This document shows positions 32,083 to 42,000 of a stretch of DNA of 64,000 nt, in pieces. The position numbers and the translations under genes are program-made. Source of the DNA: UBA1794 sp964439955 (lineage in GTDB: Bacteria > Bacteroidota > Bacteroidia > Bacteroidales > Bacteroidaceae); contig CAYTPX010000008.1 of the NCBI GenBank assembly GCA_964439955.1, positions 6,601 to 70,600 on the forward strand, written 5' to 3'. The notes beneath the pieces were generated by a model. It was not told the origin of the DNA, made no database searches, and worked only from the letters and a program-made list of their open reading frames with translations. Positions within the stretch are counted from its first letter, which is position 1. Every line of letters begins with the position of its first letter.

Positions 32083-34260
32083 ATGAATCTTAAAAAAAGG
32101 TTTCCCTCCCTTGCGCTCTTCCTACTCCTCATGGTGCCGGCACATGCCGACGAGGGTATGTGGCTGCTCCAGCTTTTAAAGGAACAGCAGTCGGTAGAGC
32201 TGATGAAGCAAAGCGGCCTGCGCCTCGAGGCCGACGAGTTATACAACCCGGACAGCGTCTCGCTGAAAGACGTGGTAGGCATCTTCGGCGGGGGATGCAC
32301 GGGCGAAATAGTTTCACCCCGCGGGCTGGTCCTGACCAACCACCACTGCGGCTTCGCCTACTTGCAGCAACTCAGCAGCGTGGAGCAGAACTACCTGGAA
32401 AACGGCTTCTGGTCGCACAAGACCGAAGAAGAAATCCCCGCCCCGGGCCTCACCTTTACTTTCGTGGAACGCATCGTGGACGTGACCGACACGGTGGCGC
32501 GCGACATCCAGCTGGGGAAAACCGACGAAACGCACTCCCTGACCCGCCTTTACTGCGACTCTTTGGGGAAGGCCCAACTCGCCCAAAGTGATTTGAAGGA
32601 TGAGCCCGGGATACGGCCCGAAGTCTTACCTTATTTCGCCGGCAACCGCTACTACATGGTCTACTATAAAGTCTACCCCGACGTGCGCCTCGTGGCCGCC
32701 CCACCCATGTCCGTCGGGAAATTCGGCGGCGAAACGGACAACTGGATGTGGCCACGACACACGGGCGACTTCTCCATGTTCCGCATCTATGCAGGCAAAA
32801 ACGGGGAACCCGCGCCGTACAGCCCCGACAACGAGCCGCTCCGCACGAAAAAGCACCTGCCCATTTCCATCCGGGGCTACGAAGAAGGCGACTACGCCAT
32901 GGTCATGGGATTTCCCGGCAGCACTTCGCGCTATCTGACTGCCGCCGAAGTGAGAAGCCGCATGGACAACGAGAACACGCCCCGCATCGCCGTGCGCGAG
33001 GCCAGGCAATACGTGCTGAAAAAATACATGGCCCAGAGCGACAGCCTGCGCCTCATGTACGTAAACAAGTACGCCGCATCGTCAAACTACTGGAAGAATT
33101 CCATCGGGATGAACGAGGCCATCGTGAAAAACCGCATCATCGAGAAAAAACAAGAACAGGAAGCCCGCTTCGCGCGCTATGCCGACAGCCTGGGCAACCG
33201 CGACTACCGCGAAATCGTGGACAAGATAGGCCAGGCGGTGCAGCAGGCCGGGGCGGCCAACTATGCCCGCACGCTCCATAACGAGACGTTCGGCTTCGGC
33301 ATCGAGTTCATGCTCCCGTCCGGGACACGCGAGGCACTGGAGGATTATCTGCAAGCCTTCCGGGAAAAAGACGAGGTGCAAATCGAAAAAAGCGCCAAGG
33401 ATTTGGAAGGAATCTACAGCTTCATCCACAACAAAGACTACAGCCACGAGATAGACCGCGCCGTGGCCGACACCCTCTTCCCCCTCTACAAGCGGCTCAA
33501 GCGGGACAGGCTTCCTTCCTTCTACGCCCGCATCGACCGGGAATACCGGGGCAACATCGGCGCTTACCTCGACGACCTGTACGGGAAATCCATCTTCGCT
33601 TCCCGCAAAAACCTGGAAACGTTCCTGCGCAAGCCCAAGCAGAAAACCATAGACGGCGACCTCGCCCTCGACTTGAGAGAAAGCCTGCTCGAGAGCATGC
33701 GCGCCCGGAGCGAGGAACTGCAGAGCACCCAATCGGCCCTCAGCCTGCTGCACAAGACCTACATACGCGGGCTCTGCGAGATGAACGGGCGCACGCGGCC
33801 GCAATACCCCGACGCCAACTTCACCCTCCGCCTCACCTATGGCAACGTGAAGCCGTACAGCCCGGCAGACGGGGTGCAGTACGAATACTACACGACCCTG
33901 CGCGGGGTGATGGAAAAGGAAAACCCTTCCAACCCGGAATTCACCGTACCCGATGAACTGAAGAGCCTCTACCAGGCAAAAGACTATGGCCGCTATGCCG
34001 ACCGCAACGGCGAAATGCCCGTCTGCTTCATATCGACCAACGACATCACGGGAGGCAATTCCGGGTCACCCGTCATCAATGCCGACGGCCAACTCATCGG
34101 CGCGGCCTTCGACGGCAACTGGGAGTCGCTTAGCGGCGACCTCCAATTCGACAATGACTTGCAGCGCTGCATCTGCGTTGATGTACGCTACATACTTTTC
34201 CTCATAGAAAAACTCGGGAAGTGTACGAACCTCATCGAGGAAATGACGATCGTCGAATAA
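32083..34260 (+). CDS. S46 family dipeptidyl peptidase, DPP7-like
   Basis: 725 residues from MNLKKRFPSLALFLLLMVPAHA (signal peptide). Periplasmic serine exopeptidase with a chymotrypsin-like double barrel and a helical cap that removes dipeptides from peptide N-termini. The catalytic His is in LTNHHCGF and the Ser in TGGNSGSPV. The residue 18 positions after that serine is glycine (AFDGNWE). In Porphyromonas gingivalis DPP7 this position is Gly and in DPP11 it is Arg, so hydrophobic rather than acidic P1 preference is predicted. An ATG 8 codons upstream at 32059 is the alternative start. Confidence 0.92.
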   Translation: MNLKKRFPSLALFLLLMVPAHADEGMWLLQLLKEQQSVELMKQSGLRLEADELYNPDSVSLKDVVGIFGGGCTGEIVSPRGLVLTNHHCGFAYLQQLSSVEQNYLENGFWSHKTEEEIPAPGLTFTFVERIVDVTDTVARDIQLGKTDETHSLTRLYCDSLGKAQLAQSDLKDEPGIRPEVLPYFAGNRYYMVYYKVYPDVRLVAAPPMSVGKFGGETDNWMWPRHTGDFSMFRIYAGKNGEPAPYSPDNEPLRTKKHLPISIRGYEEGDYAMVMGFPGSTSRYLTAAEVRSRMDNENTPRIAVREARQYVLKKYMAQSDSLRLMYVNKYAASSNYWKNSIGMNEAIVKNRIIEKKQEQEARFARYADSLGNRDYREIVDKIGQAVQQAGAANYARTLHNETFGFGIEFMLPSGTREALEDYLQAFREKDEVQIEKSAKDLEGIYSFIHNKDYSHEIDRAVADTLFPLYKRLKRDRLPSFYARIDREYRGNIGAYLDDLYGKSIFASRKNLETFLRKPKQKTIDGDLALDLRESLLESMRARSEELQSTQSALSLLHKTYIRGLCEMNGRTRPQYPDANFTLRLTYGNVKPYSPADGVQYEYYTTLRGVMEKENPSNPEFTVPDELKSLYQAKDYGRYADRNGEMPVCFISTNDITGGNSGSPVINADGQLIGAAFDGNWESLSGDLQFDNDLQRCICVDVRYILFLIEKLGKCTNLIEEMTIVE

Positions 34261-34279
34261 AAAAGACATACCCGCCCAC

Positions 34280-35278
34280 ATGGAAAAGCCACGCTACAGC
34301 CCGCCCGACGAAGGGCGGGCCGGCCTGAAAGACCTGCTCTACATCGGGAAGAGCCAGCGCTTGGCCATCCTCCTGCTGCTCTGCGTGGTACTACCCGCCG
34401 TCCCCCTCCTGCGCCGCTGCGCGGAAAAACGGGAAGCGGCCAGCGAACAAGAAGCCGCAGCTTTCATAGACAGCCTCTACGAAAGCCGCGGCTTTCCGTT
34501 TGACCCCGTACAAACCAGCCCTTCCGACCCGCTTGGTCAAAGAAGCGCCGCAACAACCCACCCGCAACCTGCCCCCGGCGCCGTGCCCGAATCCTTCCCT
34601 TTCGACCCAAACCGCGCCGACTCCCTGACGCTGCGCCGCCTCGGCCTGCCGCCCCACGTGGTGCGCAACCTTTTGCGGTACAGGGAGAAGGGGGGAATCA
34701 TACGCACCCCCGGGAAATTTGCCTCCATCTACGGCATGGACGAAACCGACGCACGCCGGCTCGCGCCTTACCTCCAACTGGAACGCTACGCCTTGCCCCG
34801 GCGCGACACGGCCTCCCCGGCCCCGGCGTCCCAGCCCGAAGGGGAAAAAGAACCCGCCCGCTTTCCCGCGCGGGCGGCCAAATACCCCGCCGGCACCCGC
34901 ATCGGGCTGAACCAGGCCGACACGACGGAACTCAAACGCATACGCGGCATCGGGAGCTGGCGCGCACGACTCATCGTGGACTACCGCGACAAACTCGGAG
35001 GATACTACAGCGTAGGCCAACTCGGCGAGCTGCCCAACATGCCCGACTCGCTGCAAGGCAGCTTCTTCATCGACACCCCGCCCACAAAGAGCATCGACCT
35101 CAACCACGCGACCCTTGAGGAACTCCTGCGCCACCCTTACCTCAACTACCGCCAGTGCCGCGTCCTCCTCGAGCACCGCCGCAAACGCGGCAAGCTACGC
35201 ACGCTGGACCAACTGCTCCCCTACGAAGAATTCACGGAAAACGACCTGCGCCGCATCGAACCCTACGCGACTTTCTGA
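34280..35278 (+). CDS. Helix-hairpin-helix domain protein, membrane-anchored
   Basis: 332 residues. A cytoplasmic N-terminus is followed by a single transmembrane helix (about 27-45), then three ComEA/DUF655-like helix-hairpin-helix units: PFDPNRADSLTLRRLGLPPHVVRNLLRYREKGG, IGLNQADTTELKRIRGIGSWRARLIVDYR, and IDLNHATLEELLRHPYLNYRQCRVLLEHR. Such units bind DNA non-specifically and in ComEA serve DNA uptake. It starts 19 bp after the S46 peptidase gene and probably shares its transcript. Whether it takes part in DNA uptake here is unknown. Confidence 0.82.
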   Translation: MEKPRYSPPDEGRAGLKDLLYIGKSQRLAILLLLCVVLPAVPLLRRCAEKREAASEQEAAAFIDSLYESRGFPFDPVQTSPSDPLGQRSAATTHPQPAPGAVPESFPFDPNRADSLTLRRLGLPPHVVRNLLRYREKGGIIRTPGKFASIYGMDETDARRLAPYLQLERYALPRRDTASPAPASQPEGEKEPARFPARAAKYPAGTRIGLNQADTTELKRIRGIGSWRARLIVDYRDKLGGYYSVGQLGELPNMPDSLQGSFFIDTPPTKSIDLNHATLEELLRHPYLNYRQCRVLLEHRRKRGKLRTLDQLLPYEEFTENDLRRIEPYATF

Positions 35279-35299
35279 GGGAAACGGCGCTGCCAACCG

Positions 35300-35367
35300 G
35301 CAAAAGCGGCAAGGCCTTTTGCAAAAAGCACCCGCACTTTTTGCCGAAAACCCAAGTACTTTCCTGC
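35300..35367. repeat. Dispersed 22-bp repeat, three units
   Basis: CAAAAGCGGCAAGGCCTTTTG, CAAAAAGCACCCGCACTTTTTG and GAAAACCCAAGTACTTTCC, head to tail, ending 10 bp before a promoter. Confidence 0.7.
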
Positions 35368-35376
35368 CTTTTTCAT

Positions 35377-35384
35377 TACATTTG
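35377..35384 (+). promoter_or_regulatory. -7 promoter element of the large secreted protein gene
   Basis: TACATTTG, about 39 bp before the start; the repeat array immediately upstream covers the -33 region. Confidence 0.65.
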
Positions 35385-35422
35385 CGCTTTCTTGATATTT
35401 TTCCTTTTTAAACATCTTACGC

Positions 35423-38400
35423 ATGAAAAAAAACACTCCCACTTGGGAAAAGCTGCGGGCCGCCCTCCTCTGCCTGGGCGTCCTCGCCGGGATGGAAGCC
35501 GCGGCACAGACCGACGTGACCGAGGCCTACCTCGAAAACCCTTCTTTTGAAGCCGATTCGGCCGCATGCACGGACCTTTCCGACCAAAAAGTCACCAACT
35601 CCGCCGACGGGCTGCGCGGCTGGGAAATCAGCCCCGCCGGTTGGACAGTTACCAGCCCCGGGGTCTCGCTACTCATCAATGCCGATTGCTTCACCGACAA
35701 CAACTTCGGAAAAACCACCATGGCCGACGGCAACTTCGCCCTTTACCAACGCTTCGGTTGGGGCGAGGCGGCCTCCTCCATACGGCAGACCACAAAAGAA
35801 AGCCTGCCCGCGGGCGACTATAAACTCACCTTCCAAACGAAAGCCTATGCGGCCAACAACGCCACCACCTCGGCCTTCGTAACCGTCAGCACGGGCACGG
35901 CGACGCTCGGAAGCACTTCCTTCTCCTGCAATGCCGGGGAGACCGGCATCATGGCCACCAGCGTATGGCGCGAACAAACGGTGCGCTTCACCTTGGAAGA
36001 AGCCGCAAGCGTCGAAATCGCCGCGCAGATGACCTGGGGTACGGGCGGGAGCTGCATCCTCTACGACGACTTCCGCCTCGTCCAACTGCCCGAAGGCTAC
36101 GAAGAACCCAACATCTCCGGCGGGACGGAAGACCAAGTATCCTCCCCCACGGAGGGAGTGATCAGTTCAGAGTTCGTGGACGAAGCCCAGATGAAGCAAG
36201 ACCTGCTGCAAATGCTGGCCGACTTCACCCAATACGCCAAAAGCATCTGGCAAGACTGCTCCAGCGCCAACAGCATAGGCGAGGAGTGTGGGTACTTCAG
36301 TGCCAACAGCGCCGGCCAAAACAACGAAGACGGCGTGCGTACCAATGCCGACCTGTCGATGGTGTGCGCCTTCCTCTACAAATACGCCCAAGGCAAGACG
36401 ACCCTCCCCGATGGCATCGACTGGGAAGAGGTGCGCACGATGGCTGTCAAGTCCCTCGTCTATGCCTATTCCACCCACAAGGCCAACAAGCTGAAGCTAT
36501 GCACCAACAACGCATACTGGGGCTCCGTCAGCACATCGGACTACACCTGGGAGAGCAGCCTATGGGCCATGTCCGTGGCTTACGCCGCACACTTCCTCGA
36601 CGACGTACTGGACGACACGCAGAAAGACTACATATACCAGCTCATCAAGGCCGAATGCAACTATGAACTGGGGCGCACCATCCCCACCGGATATGCAGGC
36701 GACACGAAAGCCGAAGAGAACGGTTGGGAAGCCGACGTGCTGGCTTGCGCGCTCGGGCTCTATCCCGACGACCCTCTGGCAGAACGTTGGTTCCAGAGGC
36801 TACGGGAGTTCGCCATCAACAGCTACTCCCAAGTGGACGACGCGCAGGACTATTCCGTAATTGACCCGGACTACGACGAACAAACCGTCAGCGACCTTTA
36901 CGAAGGCCCTAACCTGTATGACGACTACACCCTGCAAAACCACAATTACTTCCATACAAGCTACCAGAACGTCGTCATCCAAGAGCTCGGCGAAGCGCAC
37001 CTCGCCCTCAACCTCTTCCAAGGAAGCAGCGATCCCAAGTGGACGACCAACGCCTTGATGCACAACAACCAAGCCGTAATGGACAGCGTGCTCTGCTGGC
37101 TGGCCTTGGCCGACGGCGAATTGGCCATGCCCAACGGGAACGACTGGAGCATGTTCCTCTACGACCAGATAACCTCATTCTCCACATTGGCATGCTTCCT
37201 GCGCGACAGCGACGCGCTTATGCTCGAAAACCTTGCCTACAAGAACATCAAGGCCCGGCAGAGCACGACAAGCGACGGGAGCTGGCTCCTGAACAGCGAC
37301 ATCGGGCCGCGCAGGATGGGCGTGGAAGCCCACCGCGTCATGATGACTTTCCTCATGCACGAGCTGGCCTCCACGGCCGACATGCAGCCCTCCACGTGGG
37401 AAGACTTCGGCAAACGCCACGAAGCGGCCAAACTTTTCACCACGCAAAACCTCGTGCGCGCCAATACCACGGAACGCTTCAGCGTCTTCTCATGGAGTTC
37501 CGGCCTAAGCAGCTACACCGGATACATCGCCCCTTGCAACCCGGACAAGAACAAGATAATCGTTCCCTACCGGGCCAATAATACCGGCAACATCTTGGGC
37601 TGGTATACCGTCAATGGCGCCTCGACAAACGCCTCGCCCGTAGTGAGCGGGGTCTACAACCTCATGGGCAACAGCTACACGATGAACGGGAAACTGCTGA
37701 CCAACGACAGCAAACTGGAAAACAACTTTGCGCTTTACTCCACACCCGGCAACGCCTTCATCTACTTGGACTACGTAGTGGGCAGGAGCGACGGCACGAT
37801 CACGCGTGCACAAGGCGGGTTGATGGGAATCAGCACCGACCCTTTCACCAAGACGCAACGCACGCTCTATTTCCACAACGGCCGCATCCAGACGGACGGG
37901 GCGGAATTCACCGAATTCAGCAGCCCGTGGGTAAATATCGACAACCAAATCGGGATAGCCACCGCATCGGAAGGGAACACGATGGCCTTCGGCGACCGCG
38001 CCCTCAGCAACTCCATCTACACGGCCAAAATCTACCCGATGTACGAAGCGGGCAACCGCGCATTTGCCAACGGGGAAACCGTCGACCGCCGACACCTCGT
38101 GTATTATAGCGGCGTGGATTCGCTGGAAACCGCCCAGCTCGCCGCGGAAATCCTGTCCCTCACCGACACCCTCCCCGAAGGCTGGAACGGCGTGATCTGC
38201 CCCGATCCCGACGGGACACGCTACCTGTTCCTGGGCAACTTCTTCGGCGAAAGCTCCTGCACGCTACAGAAGATTGCCTTCCCCGAAGGGGCACCCGTGT
38301 TCGCCTGCGCCACCACCATCGAGAACGACAGCGCCTCGGCCACGTTCCGCTGCGACGTGAACCACAGCATCGGCAGCGCCCTGCGCGCCTACGTCAAGGC

Positions 38401-39493
38401 CGACGCCCTGCTCGCCAAGCAAGTGCCCGGCGACTCCTGCAGCATATACCTCCGCAACCCCGGGGAAAGCACGCAGGATGCCCAAGTCTGCATCCTCAAA
38501 GACGGTGCGTGGGCCGAGGGCAGCATATCCGTCGGGGCGGGAAGCTGCATACTCGTCCGCGTGGTGGACGGCAGCCTTTCCTTCTCCACCATCGAGCTCC
38601 CGGGCACGGCGGACGAGGAATTCACCGACGTCACCGCCCTGTTCCTCAACAACCCCAGTTTTGAGGAAGACGACACCTACGGCACGGTCAGCGCGAGCAC
38701 GACGCTCAACGGCGTGACCTACGCCCCCTGCTACCTCAACTCCGTGGCCGCGGCCTCGAGCAGCTGGCCGCAGGTACTCCCCGTGCAAGGCTGGCAGGCA
38801 GGCAACGACCTGGCCACGGCTTCCAACTACTGCACGCTCTACTCCATGCCCTACAGCGCGACGATGTATTGCGTCTCCCCCTCCAGCGTGGGGAACTCGG
38901 CCAGCATCATGGCAGAGCCCGCTTTTTTTGACTCCTGCGGGGAGCGCTGCCTCAACATACTCAACTCATGGAGCGCCGGGCAGAACCGCATTTCGCAAAC
39001 TATCAGCCTCCCCGCAGGCGAATACAAGCTCGTATTCCTCATGCAGTACACCTGCCCCAACGAAAGCCGTCGCTCCGGGCAATACATCACCACGACCGGG
39101 GGCAACATCAACCGCACGCTCTGCGGCGTGAGCTACGGCGAAACCGAACAGTACCTCTACCCCACGCTCGCCAACTGCTGGGAAGAGATGGAATGCCCGT
39201 TCACCTTGGAGAAAAGGAGCGACGTATGCATCAGCATGGGCCTTGAGACCTCGGACGGACAAGGCGCGGCCAACAACACGCGCATCTACATCGACCGCGT
39301 GCGCCTCCTCCACCGGGGCGAATACATACCCGACGGCTTGGGCGAGCTCCTGCAAGAGGACACGGACAAACCCGTAGACGTCTACGACCTGCGCGGCATG
39401 CTCCTGCGCCGGAACGTGCGGCCCGAATCGGCCACACAAGGCCTGCCCCAAGGGATGTACATCGTGGGGAACCAGAAAATCATGGTCGAGTGA
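35423..39493 (+). CDS. Large secreted protein with duplicated NPSFE domains and type IX sorting tail; function unknown
   Basis: 1356 residues. A signal peptide (about 1-28, ending AAAQ) is followed by a predicted beta-sandwich domain (about 30-220, DVTEAYLENPSFEADS...ILYDDFRLV). A long helical middle region (about 245-700) with ENGWEADVLACALGLYPDDP and NHNYFHTSYQNVVIQELGEAH is compatible with an (alpha/alpha) toroid of polysaccharide lyases or hydrolases. A beta-rich part (about 720-1060) comes next, then a second copy of the N-terminal domain type (about 1065-1310, DVTALFLNNPSFEEDD...IYIDRVRLL). The tail VDVYDLRGMLLRRNV...LPQGMYIVGNQKIMVE is a classical type A sorting domain. A glycan-degrading enzyme is plausible but no known family is assigned with confidence. 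Confidence 0.72.
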   Translation: MKKNTPTWEKLRAALLCLGVLAGMEAAAQTDVTEAYLENPSFEADSAACTDLSDQKVTNSADGLRGWEISPAGWTVTSPGVSLLINADCFTDNNFGKTTMADGNFALYQRFGWGEAASSIRQTTKESLPAGDYKLTFQTKAYAANNATTSAFVTVSTGTATLGSTSFSCNAGETGIMATSVWREQTVRFTLEEAASVEIAAQMTWGTGGSCILYDDFRLVQLPEGYEEPNISGGTEDQVSSPTEGVISSEFVDEAQMKQDLLQMLADFTQYAKSIWQDCSSANSIGEECGYFSANSAGQNNEDGVRTNADLSMVCAFLYKYAQGKTTLPDGIDWEEVRTMAVKSLVYAYSTHKANKLKLCTNNAYWGSVSTSDYTWESSLWAMSVAYAAHFLDDVLDDTQKDYIYQLIKAECNYELGRTIPTGYAGDTKAEENGWEADVLACALGLYPDDPLAERWFQRLREFAINSYSQVDDAQDYSVIDPDYDEQTVSDLYEGPNLYDDYTLQNHNYFHTSYQNVVIQELGEAHLALNLFQGSSDPKWTTNALMHNNQAVMDSVLCWLALADGELAMPNGNDWSMFLYDQITSFSTLACFLRDSDALMLENLAYKNIKARQSTTSDGSWLLNSDIGPRRMGVEAHRVMMTFLMHELASTADMQPSTWEDFGKRHEAAKLFTTQNLVRANTTERFSVFSWSSGLSSYTGYIAPCNPDKNKIIVPYRANNTGNILGWYTVNGASTNASPVVSGVYNLMGNSYTMNGKLLTNDSKLENNFALYSTPGNAFIYLDYVVGRSDGTITRAQGGLMGISTDPFTKTQRTLYFHNGRIQTDGAEFTEFSSPWVNIDNQIGIATASEGNTMAFGDRALSNSIYTAKIYPMYEAGNRAFANGETVDRRHLVYYSGVDSLETAQLAAEILSLTDTLPEGWNGVICPDPDGTRYLFLGNFFGESSCTLQKIAFPEGAPVFACATTIENDSASATFRCDVNHSIGSALRAYVKADALLAKQVPGDSCSIYLRNPGESTQDAQVCILKDGAWAEGSISVGAGSCILVRVVDGSLSFSTIELPGTADEEFTDVTALFLNNPSFEEDDTYGTVSASTTLNGVTYAPCYLNSVAAASSSWPQVLPVQGWQAGNDLATASNYCTLYSMPYSATMYCVSPSSVGNSASIMAEPAFFDSCGERCLNILNSWSAGQNRISQTISLPAGEYKLVFLMQYTCPNESRRSGQYITTTGGNINRTLCGVSYGETEQYLYPTLANCWEEMECPFTLEKRSDVCISMGLETSDGQGAANNTRIYIDRVRLLHRGEYIPDGLGELLQEDTDKPVDVYDLRGMLLRRNVRPESATQGLPQGMYIVGNQKIMVE

Positions 39494-39496
39494 CCC

Positions 39497-39592
39497 CCGG
39501 AAGCCCCGCGGCTTCCCGGGAAAAGCCCCTCCGCCCCTCCCCAAAAGCCCCAAGCGCCCGTCCCCAGGCACTTGGGGCTTTTCCCATCCCCG
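39497..39592. repeat. Dispersed repeat-like block downstream of the large secreted protein gene
   Basis: GGAAGCCCCGCGGCTTCCC, GGGAAAAGCCCCTCCGCCCC and later AAAAGCC/GGCTTTT pairs show the same GGAAA/TTTCC alternation. Its last part doubles as a terminator. Confidence 0.5.
39543..39582 (+). terminator. Hairpin terminator of the large secreted protein gene
   Basis: AAAAGCCCCAAG pairs with CTTGGGGCTTTT over a 16-nt loop, 50 bp after the stop. Confidence 0.7.
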
Positions 39593-39682
39593 CCGTAGGA
39601 AAAGGGAAGAAATTTTTCCAAAAAAGCCCATCCTGTTACACTTTTACAACATCAATAAGGTTTCTTTTCCGAAAAGAATTTG

Positions 39683-39690
39683 TATTTTTG
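39683..39690 (+). promoter_or_regulatory. -7 promoter element of the first fasciclin gene
   Basis: TATTTTTG, about 78 bp before the start. Confidence 0.65.
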
Positions 39691-39708
39691 CACCGTTCAC
39701 CCATTCGC

Positions 39709-39725
39709 AGGCCGCGATGCGGCCT
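39709..39725 (+). promoter_or_regulatory. 5' leader hairpin of the first fasciclin gene
   Basis: AGGCCGC-GAT-GCGGCCT forms a 7-bp stem close to the expected transcript start and is followed by TATTTTT. The paralog downstream has a hairpin in the same place. Confidence 0.45.
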
Positions 39726-39767
39726 TATTTTTACCACAATCTTTTTAACAGCCAAACTTCTAAGCTT

Positions 39768-41924
39768 ATGTCACGAAAGCCTACCCCATTGCACTACGGA
39801 TTGCTCGGATGCCTCCTTTCCCTCTTGGCGGCCACGACCCCCTCGTGTACCAACGACAACATCCCGGGCGAAAGTTACTACACCTTCACCGGACAGACAG
39901 TCCGGGATTACCTGGAGACGGAGGAAAACTACAGCATCTACTACGAGTTCCTGCAAAACAGCGTCAATAACACGGCCAACGAGGACGGGATAAACATCCC
40001 CTCCCTGCTCGCCTCCTACGGTTACTACACCGTATTCGCCCCAACCAACGAGGCCATGGTGGCCTACCTGGAGGAGACCTTCTCGGTCAGCTCCCTTGAG
40101 GAACTCTACGAAACCCTCCCCCTCTACAGCGCCGACAGCGTGGTGAACCTCATCACGCGCATGCACGTCATCAGCAGCGGGAACAACGCCACCATCTACG
40201 AGAGCTCGAATTTCCAACAAAAGCTCCCCGACCGCAACCTTTCCGACAAGGTAATCTACATAACCTCCTCGGGCGACACGTATTTGGTGAATGACCTGTC
40301 GCTCATCGTGCAGCGCGACGTGGAACTCCACAACGGGGTATTGCACGGGATCGACCGCGTGATCCAGCCTTCCGACATGAAAATCGAGGAATTCTTCGAG
40401 ACCTATCCCCAATACTCCCTCTTCGGCCACCTCATGGACTACGTCGGGCTGGCCGAAAGCGGGCGCATCCTGACCGACCCGGAGGCCGACTACGTCGCCG
40501 ATACCCGCGACTACGAAGCATACAAGGGAGCGGCAAACACCATCGAAGTGCCCACGGCCAAGTACCAATTCTATACCTGCTTCATTGAACCCAACGAGGT
40601 CTACGCCCGCGAGATACCCGAGCTGGCAAACGCTACTACGGTGCAAGACTCCATAGACGCCGTGAAGGCATATGCTTTCGACTGGTACAACACGGAGTTT
40701 GCCGATGCCACCGAGGCCGAACGGGCGGCAGCCCTCACGGAAAACTGGGACGAACCCGAAAACTACCTCAACCGCTTCGTGGCCTACCACTTCGTAAACA
40801 TGAAAGTAGACCGCGCGGACTTCACCCGGTACAACGTGGCCATCGCCAGCGGGTACAGCCGCATGAAAGAATTCTACGAGTCCCTTGCCCCGAACCAGAT
40901 GATTTACCTCTCCTCCGGCGCCAACGGGCATCCTTGGACCAGCTCGGGAAGCGAATACACCGACCCCAACTCGGACATGGTAGTGCTGAACCCCAACCCT
41001 GAAGCCGACGACATCATCTTCAACAGCAACCGCGACTGGGGCCGCCCCGTGCGGTACGTGGCCTCCGTCGGCGACAACACCATCACGACGGAGAACGGCT
41101 TCTTCCACGAATTGGAGAACATCCTCTACTACCCGCGCAGCGACTTCAAGCGCATACGCTTCCGCCACGACATCTCGGCCAGCTTCTTCCCTGAAATCAT
41201 GAGCAACGACTTGCGCTACAAGTATATGAACACCGGCTACATCGTGCTGCCCCAAGAGCCCTACCAATACGCATCGAACATCTATTTCATCTCGTCCGAG
41301 ACCATCCAAATCCAAACCTCCCCCAACACCTCCTCCGCCGTTGGCAGCTGGAACTCGAACCTCGGCGACGAAATGATGTTCTCCGGGCCTTACGACTTCG
41401 TGCTCCGCATGCCACCCGTGCCCGCCGGGACGTGGGAAGTGCGCCTCGGCTATGTCAGCGCCGACGACCGCGGTTGCGCACAGTTCTTCCTCGGCAGCGA
41501 CGCGGACTGCGACTGGGAGGCAAAAGACTTCAGCGGCTTGCAATCGACCGGCATCCCCATCGACTTGACAGTCTCCTTCCTCACCCAAATGGGCCGCACC
41601 GAGAGCGAAGCCTCCGATACCGACAAGTCAGAAGCGGAAATCCGCCAGCTTGACAAGGAGTGGTACGCGAACGGAAGGATGAAGGGCTCGAACAACATGC
41701 TCGGCGCAAACGGGAACGACACCCGCAGCCTGCGCGAAATCCTTTCCGGGCATAACCCCTCGCGCCGCATCATAGGCCGCATCACCCTCTCGCAAGACGG
41801 CCCCATCTACCTGCGCGCCCGCGCCATGACCGACGAGGAAGGCGTGCGCCTCGGCATCGACTACCTGGAACTCTGCCCCGACAACGTGTACAACAACCCC
41901 AACATGTCCGAACCACGGGATTGA
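39768..41924 (+). CDS. Fasciclin (FAS1) domain lipoprotein
   Basis: 718 residues with a lipoprotein signal peptide (lipobox PSC followed by TNDNIPGESYYTFTGQTV). A FAS1 domain (about 45-220) carries LLASYGYYTVFAPTNEAMVAYL and VELHNGVLHGIDRVI. A second degenerate FAS1-like domain (about 225-450) has NRFVAYHFVNM and FFHELENILYYP. C-terminal beta domains include PPVPAGTWEVRLGYVSADDRG. FAS1 domains mediate adhesion or glycan binding. It is a close paralog of the next gene with the same ending (ELCPDNVYNNPN...EPRD), clearly a tandem duplication. It may be a surface adhesin or glycan-binding partner, but the ligand is unknown. The start is chosen at the signal peptide methionine. Confidence 0.82.
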   Translation: MSRKPTPLHYGLLGCLLSLLAATTPSCTNDNIPGESYYTFTGQTVRDYLETEENYSIYYEFLQNSVNNTANEDGINIPSLLASYGYYTVFAPTNEAMVAYLEETFSVSSLEELYETLPLYSADSVVNLITRMHVISSGNNATIYESSNFQQKLPDRNLSDKVIYITSSGDTYLVNDLSLIVQRDVELHNGVLHGIDRVIQPSDMKIEEFFETYPQYSLFGHLMDYVGLAESGRILTDPEADYVADTRDYEAYKGAANTIEVPTAKYQFYTCFIEPNEVYAREIPELANATTVQDSIDAVKAYAFDWYNTEFADATEAERAAALTENWDEPENYLNRFVAYHFVNMKVDRADFTRYNVAIASGYSRMKEFYESLAPNQMIYLSSGANGHPWTSSGSEYTDPNSDMVVLNPNPEADDIIFNSNRDWGRPVRYVASVGDNTITTENGFFHELENILYYPRSDFKRIRFRHDISASFFPEIMSNDLRYKYMNTGYIVLPQEPYQYASNIYFISSETIQIQTSPNTSSAVGSWNSNLGDEMMFSGPYDFVLRMPPVPAGTWEVRLGYVSADDRGCAQFFLGSDADCDWEAKDFSGLQSTGIPIDLTVSFLTQMGRTESEASDTDKSEAEIRQLDKEWYANGRMKGSNNMLGANGNDTRSLREILSGHNPSRRIIGRITLSQDGPIYLRARAMTDEEGVRLGIDYLELCPDNVYNNPNMSEPRD

Positions 41925-41958
41925 CCCGGACCCCGCCCGGGGCATCCCTGCATACATA

Positions 41959-41999
41959 CACTCCCCTGCGCGTGGTTCGCGCAGGGGAGTGCCGTTTTT
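41959..41999 (+). terminator. Intrinsic terminator of the first fasciclin gene
   Basis: A perfect 14-bp stem (CACTCCCCTGCGCG and complement) with a 5-nt loop is followed by TTTTT. Confidence 0.85.
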
Positions 42000-42000
42000 C

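Noticed and set aside
39771..41588. 605-codon open frame antisense to the first fasciclin gene
   Set aside because: Shadow of a well-supported lipoprotein gene, with biased composition (Val, Ala, Gly, His) and no family features.
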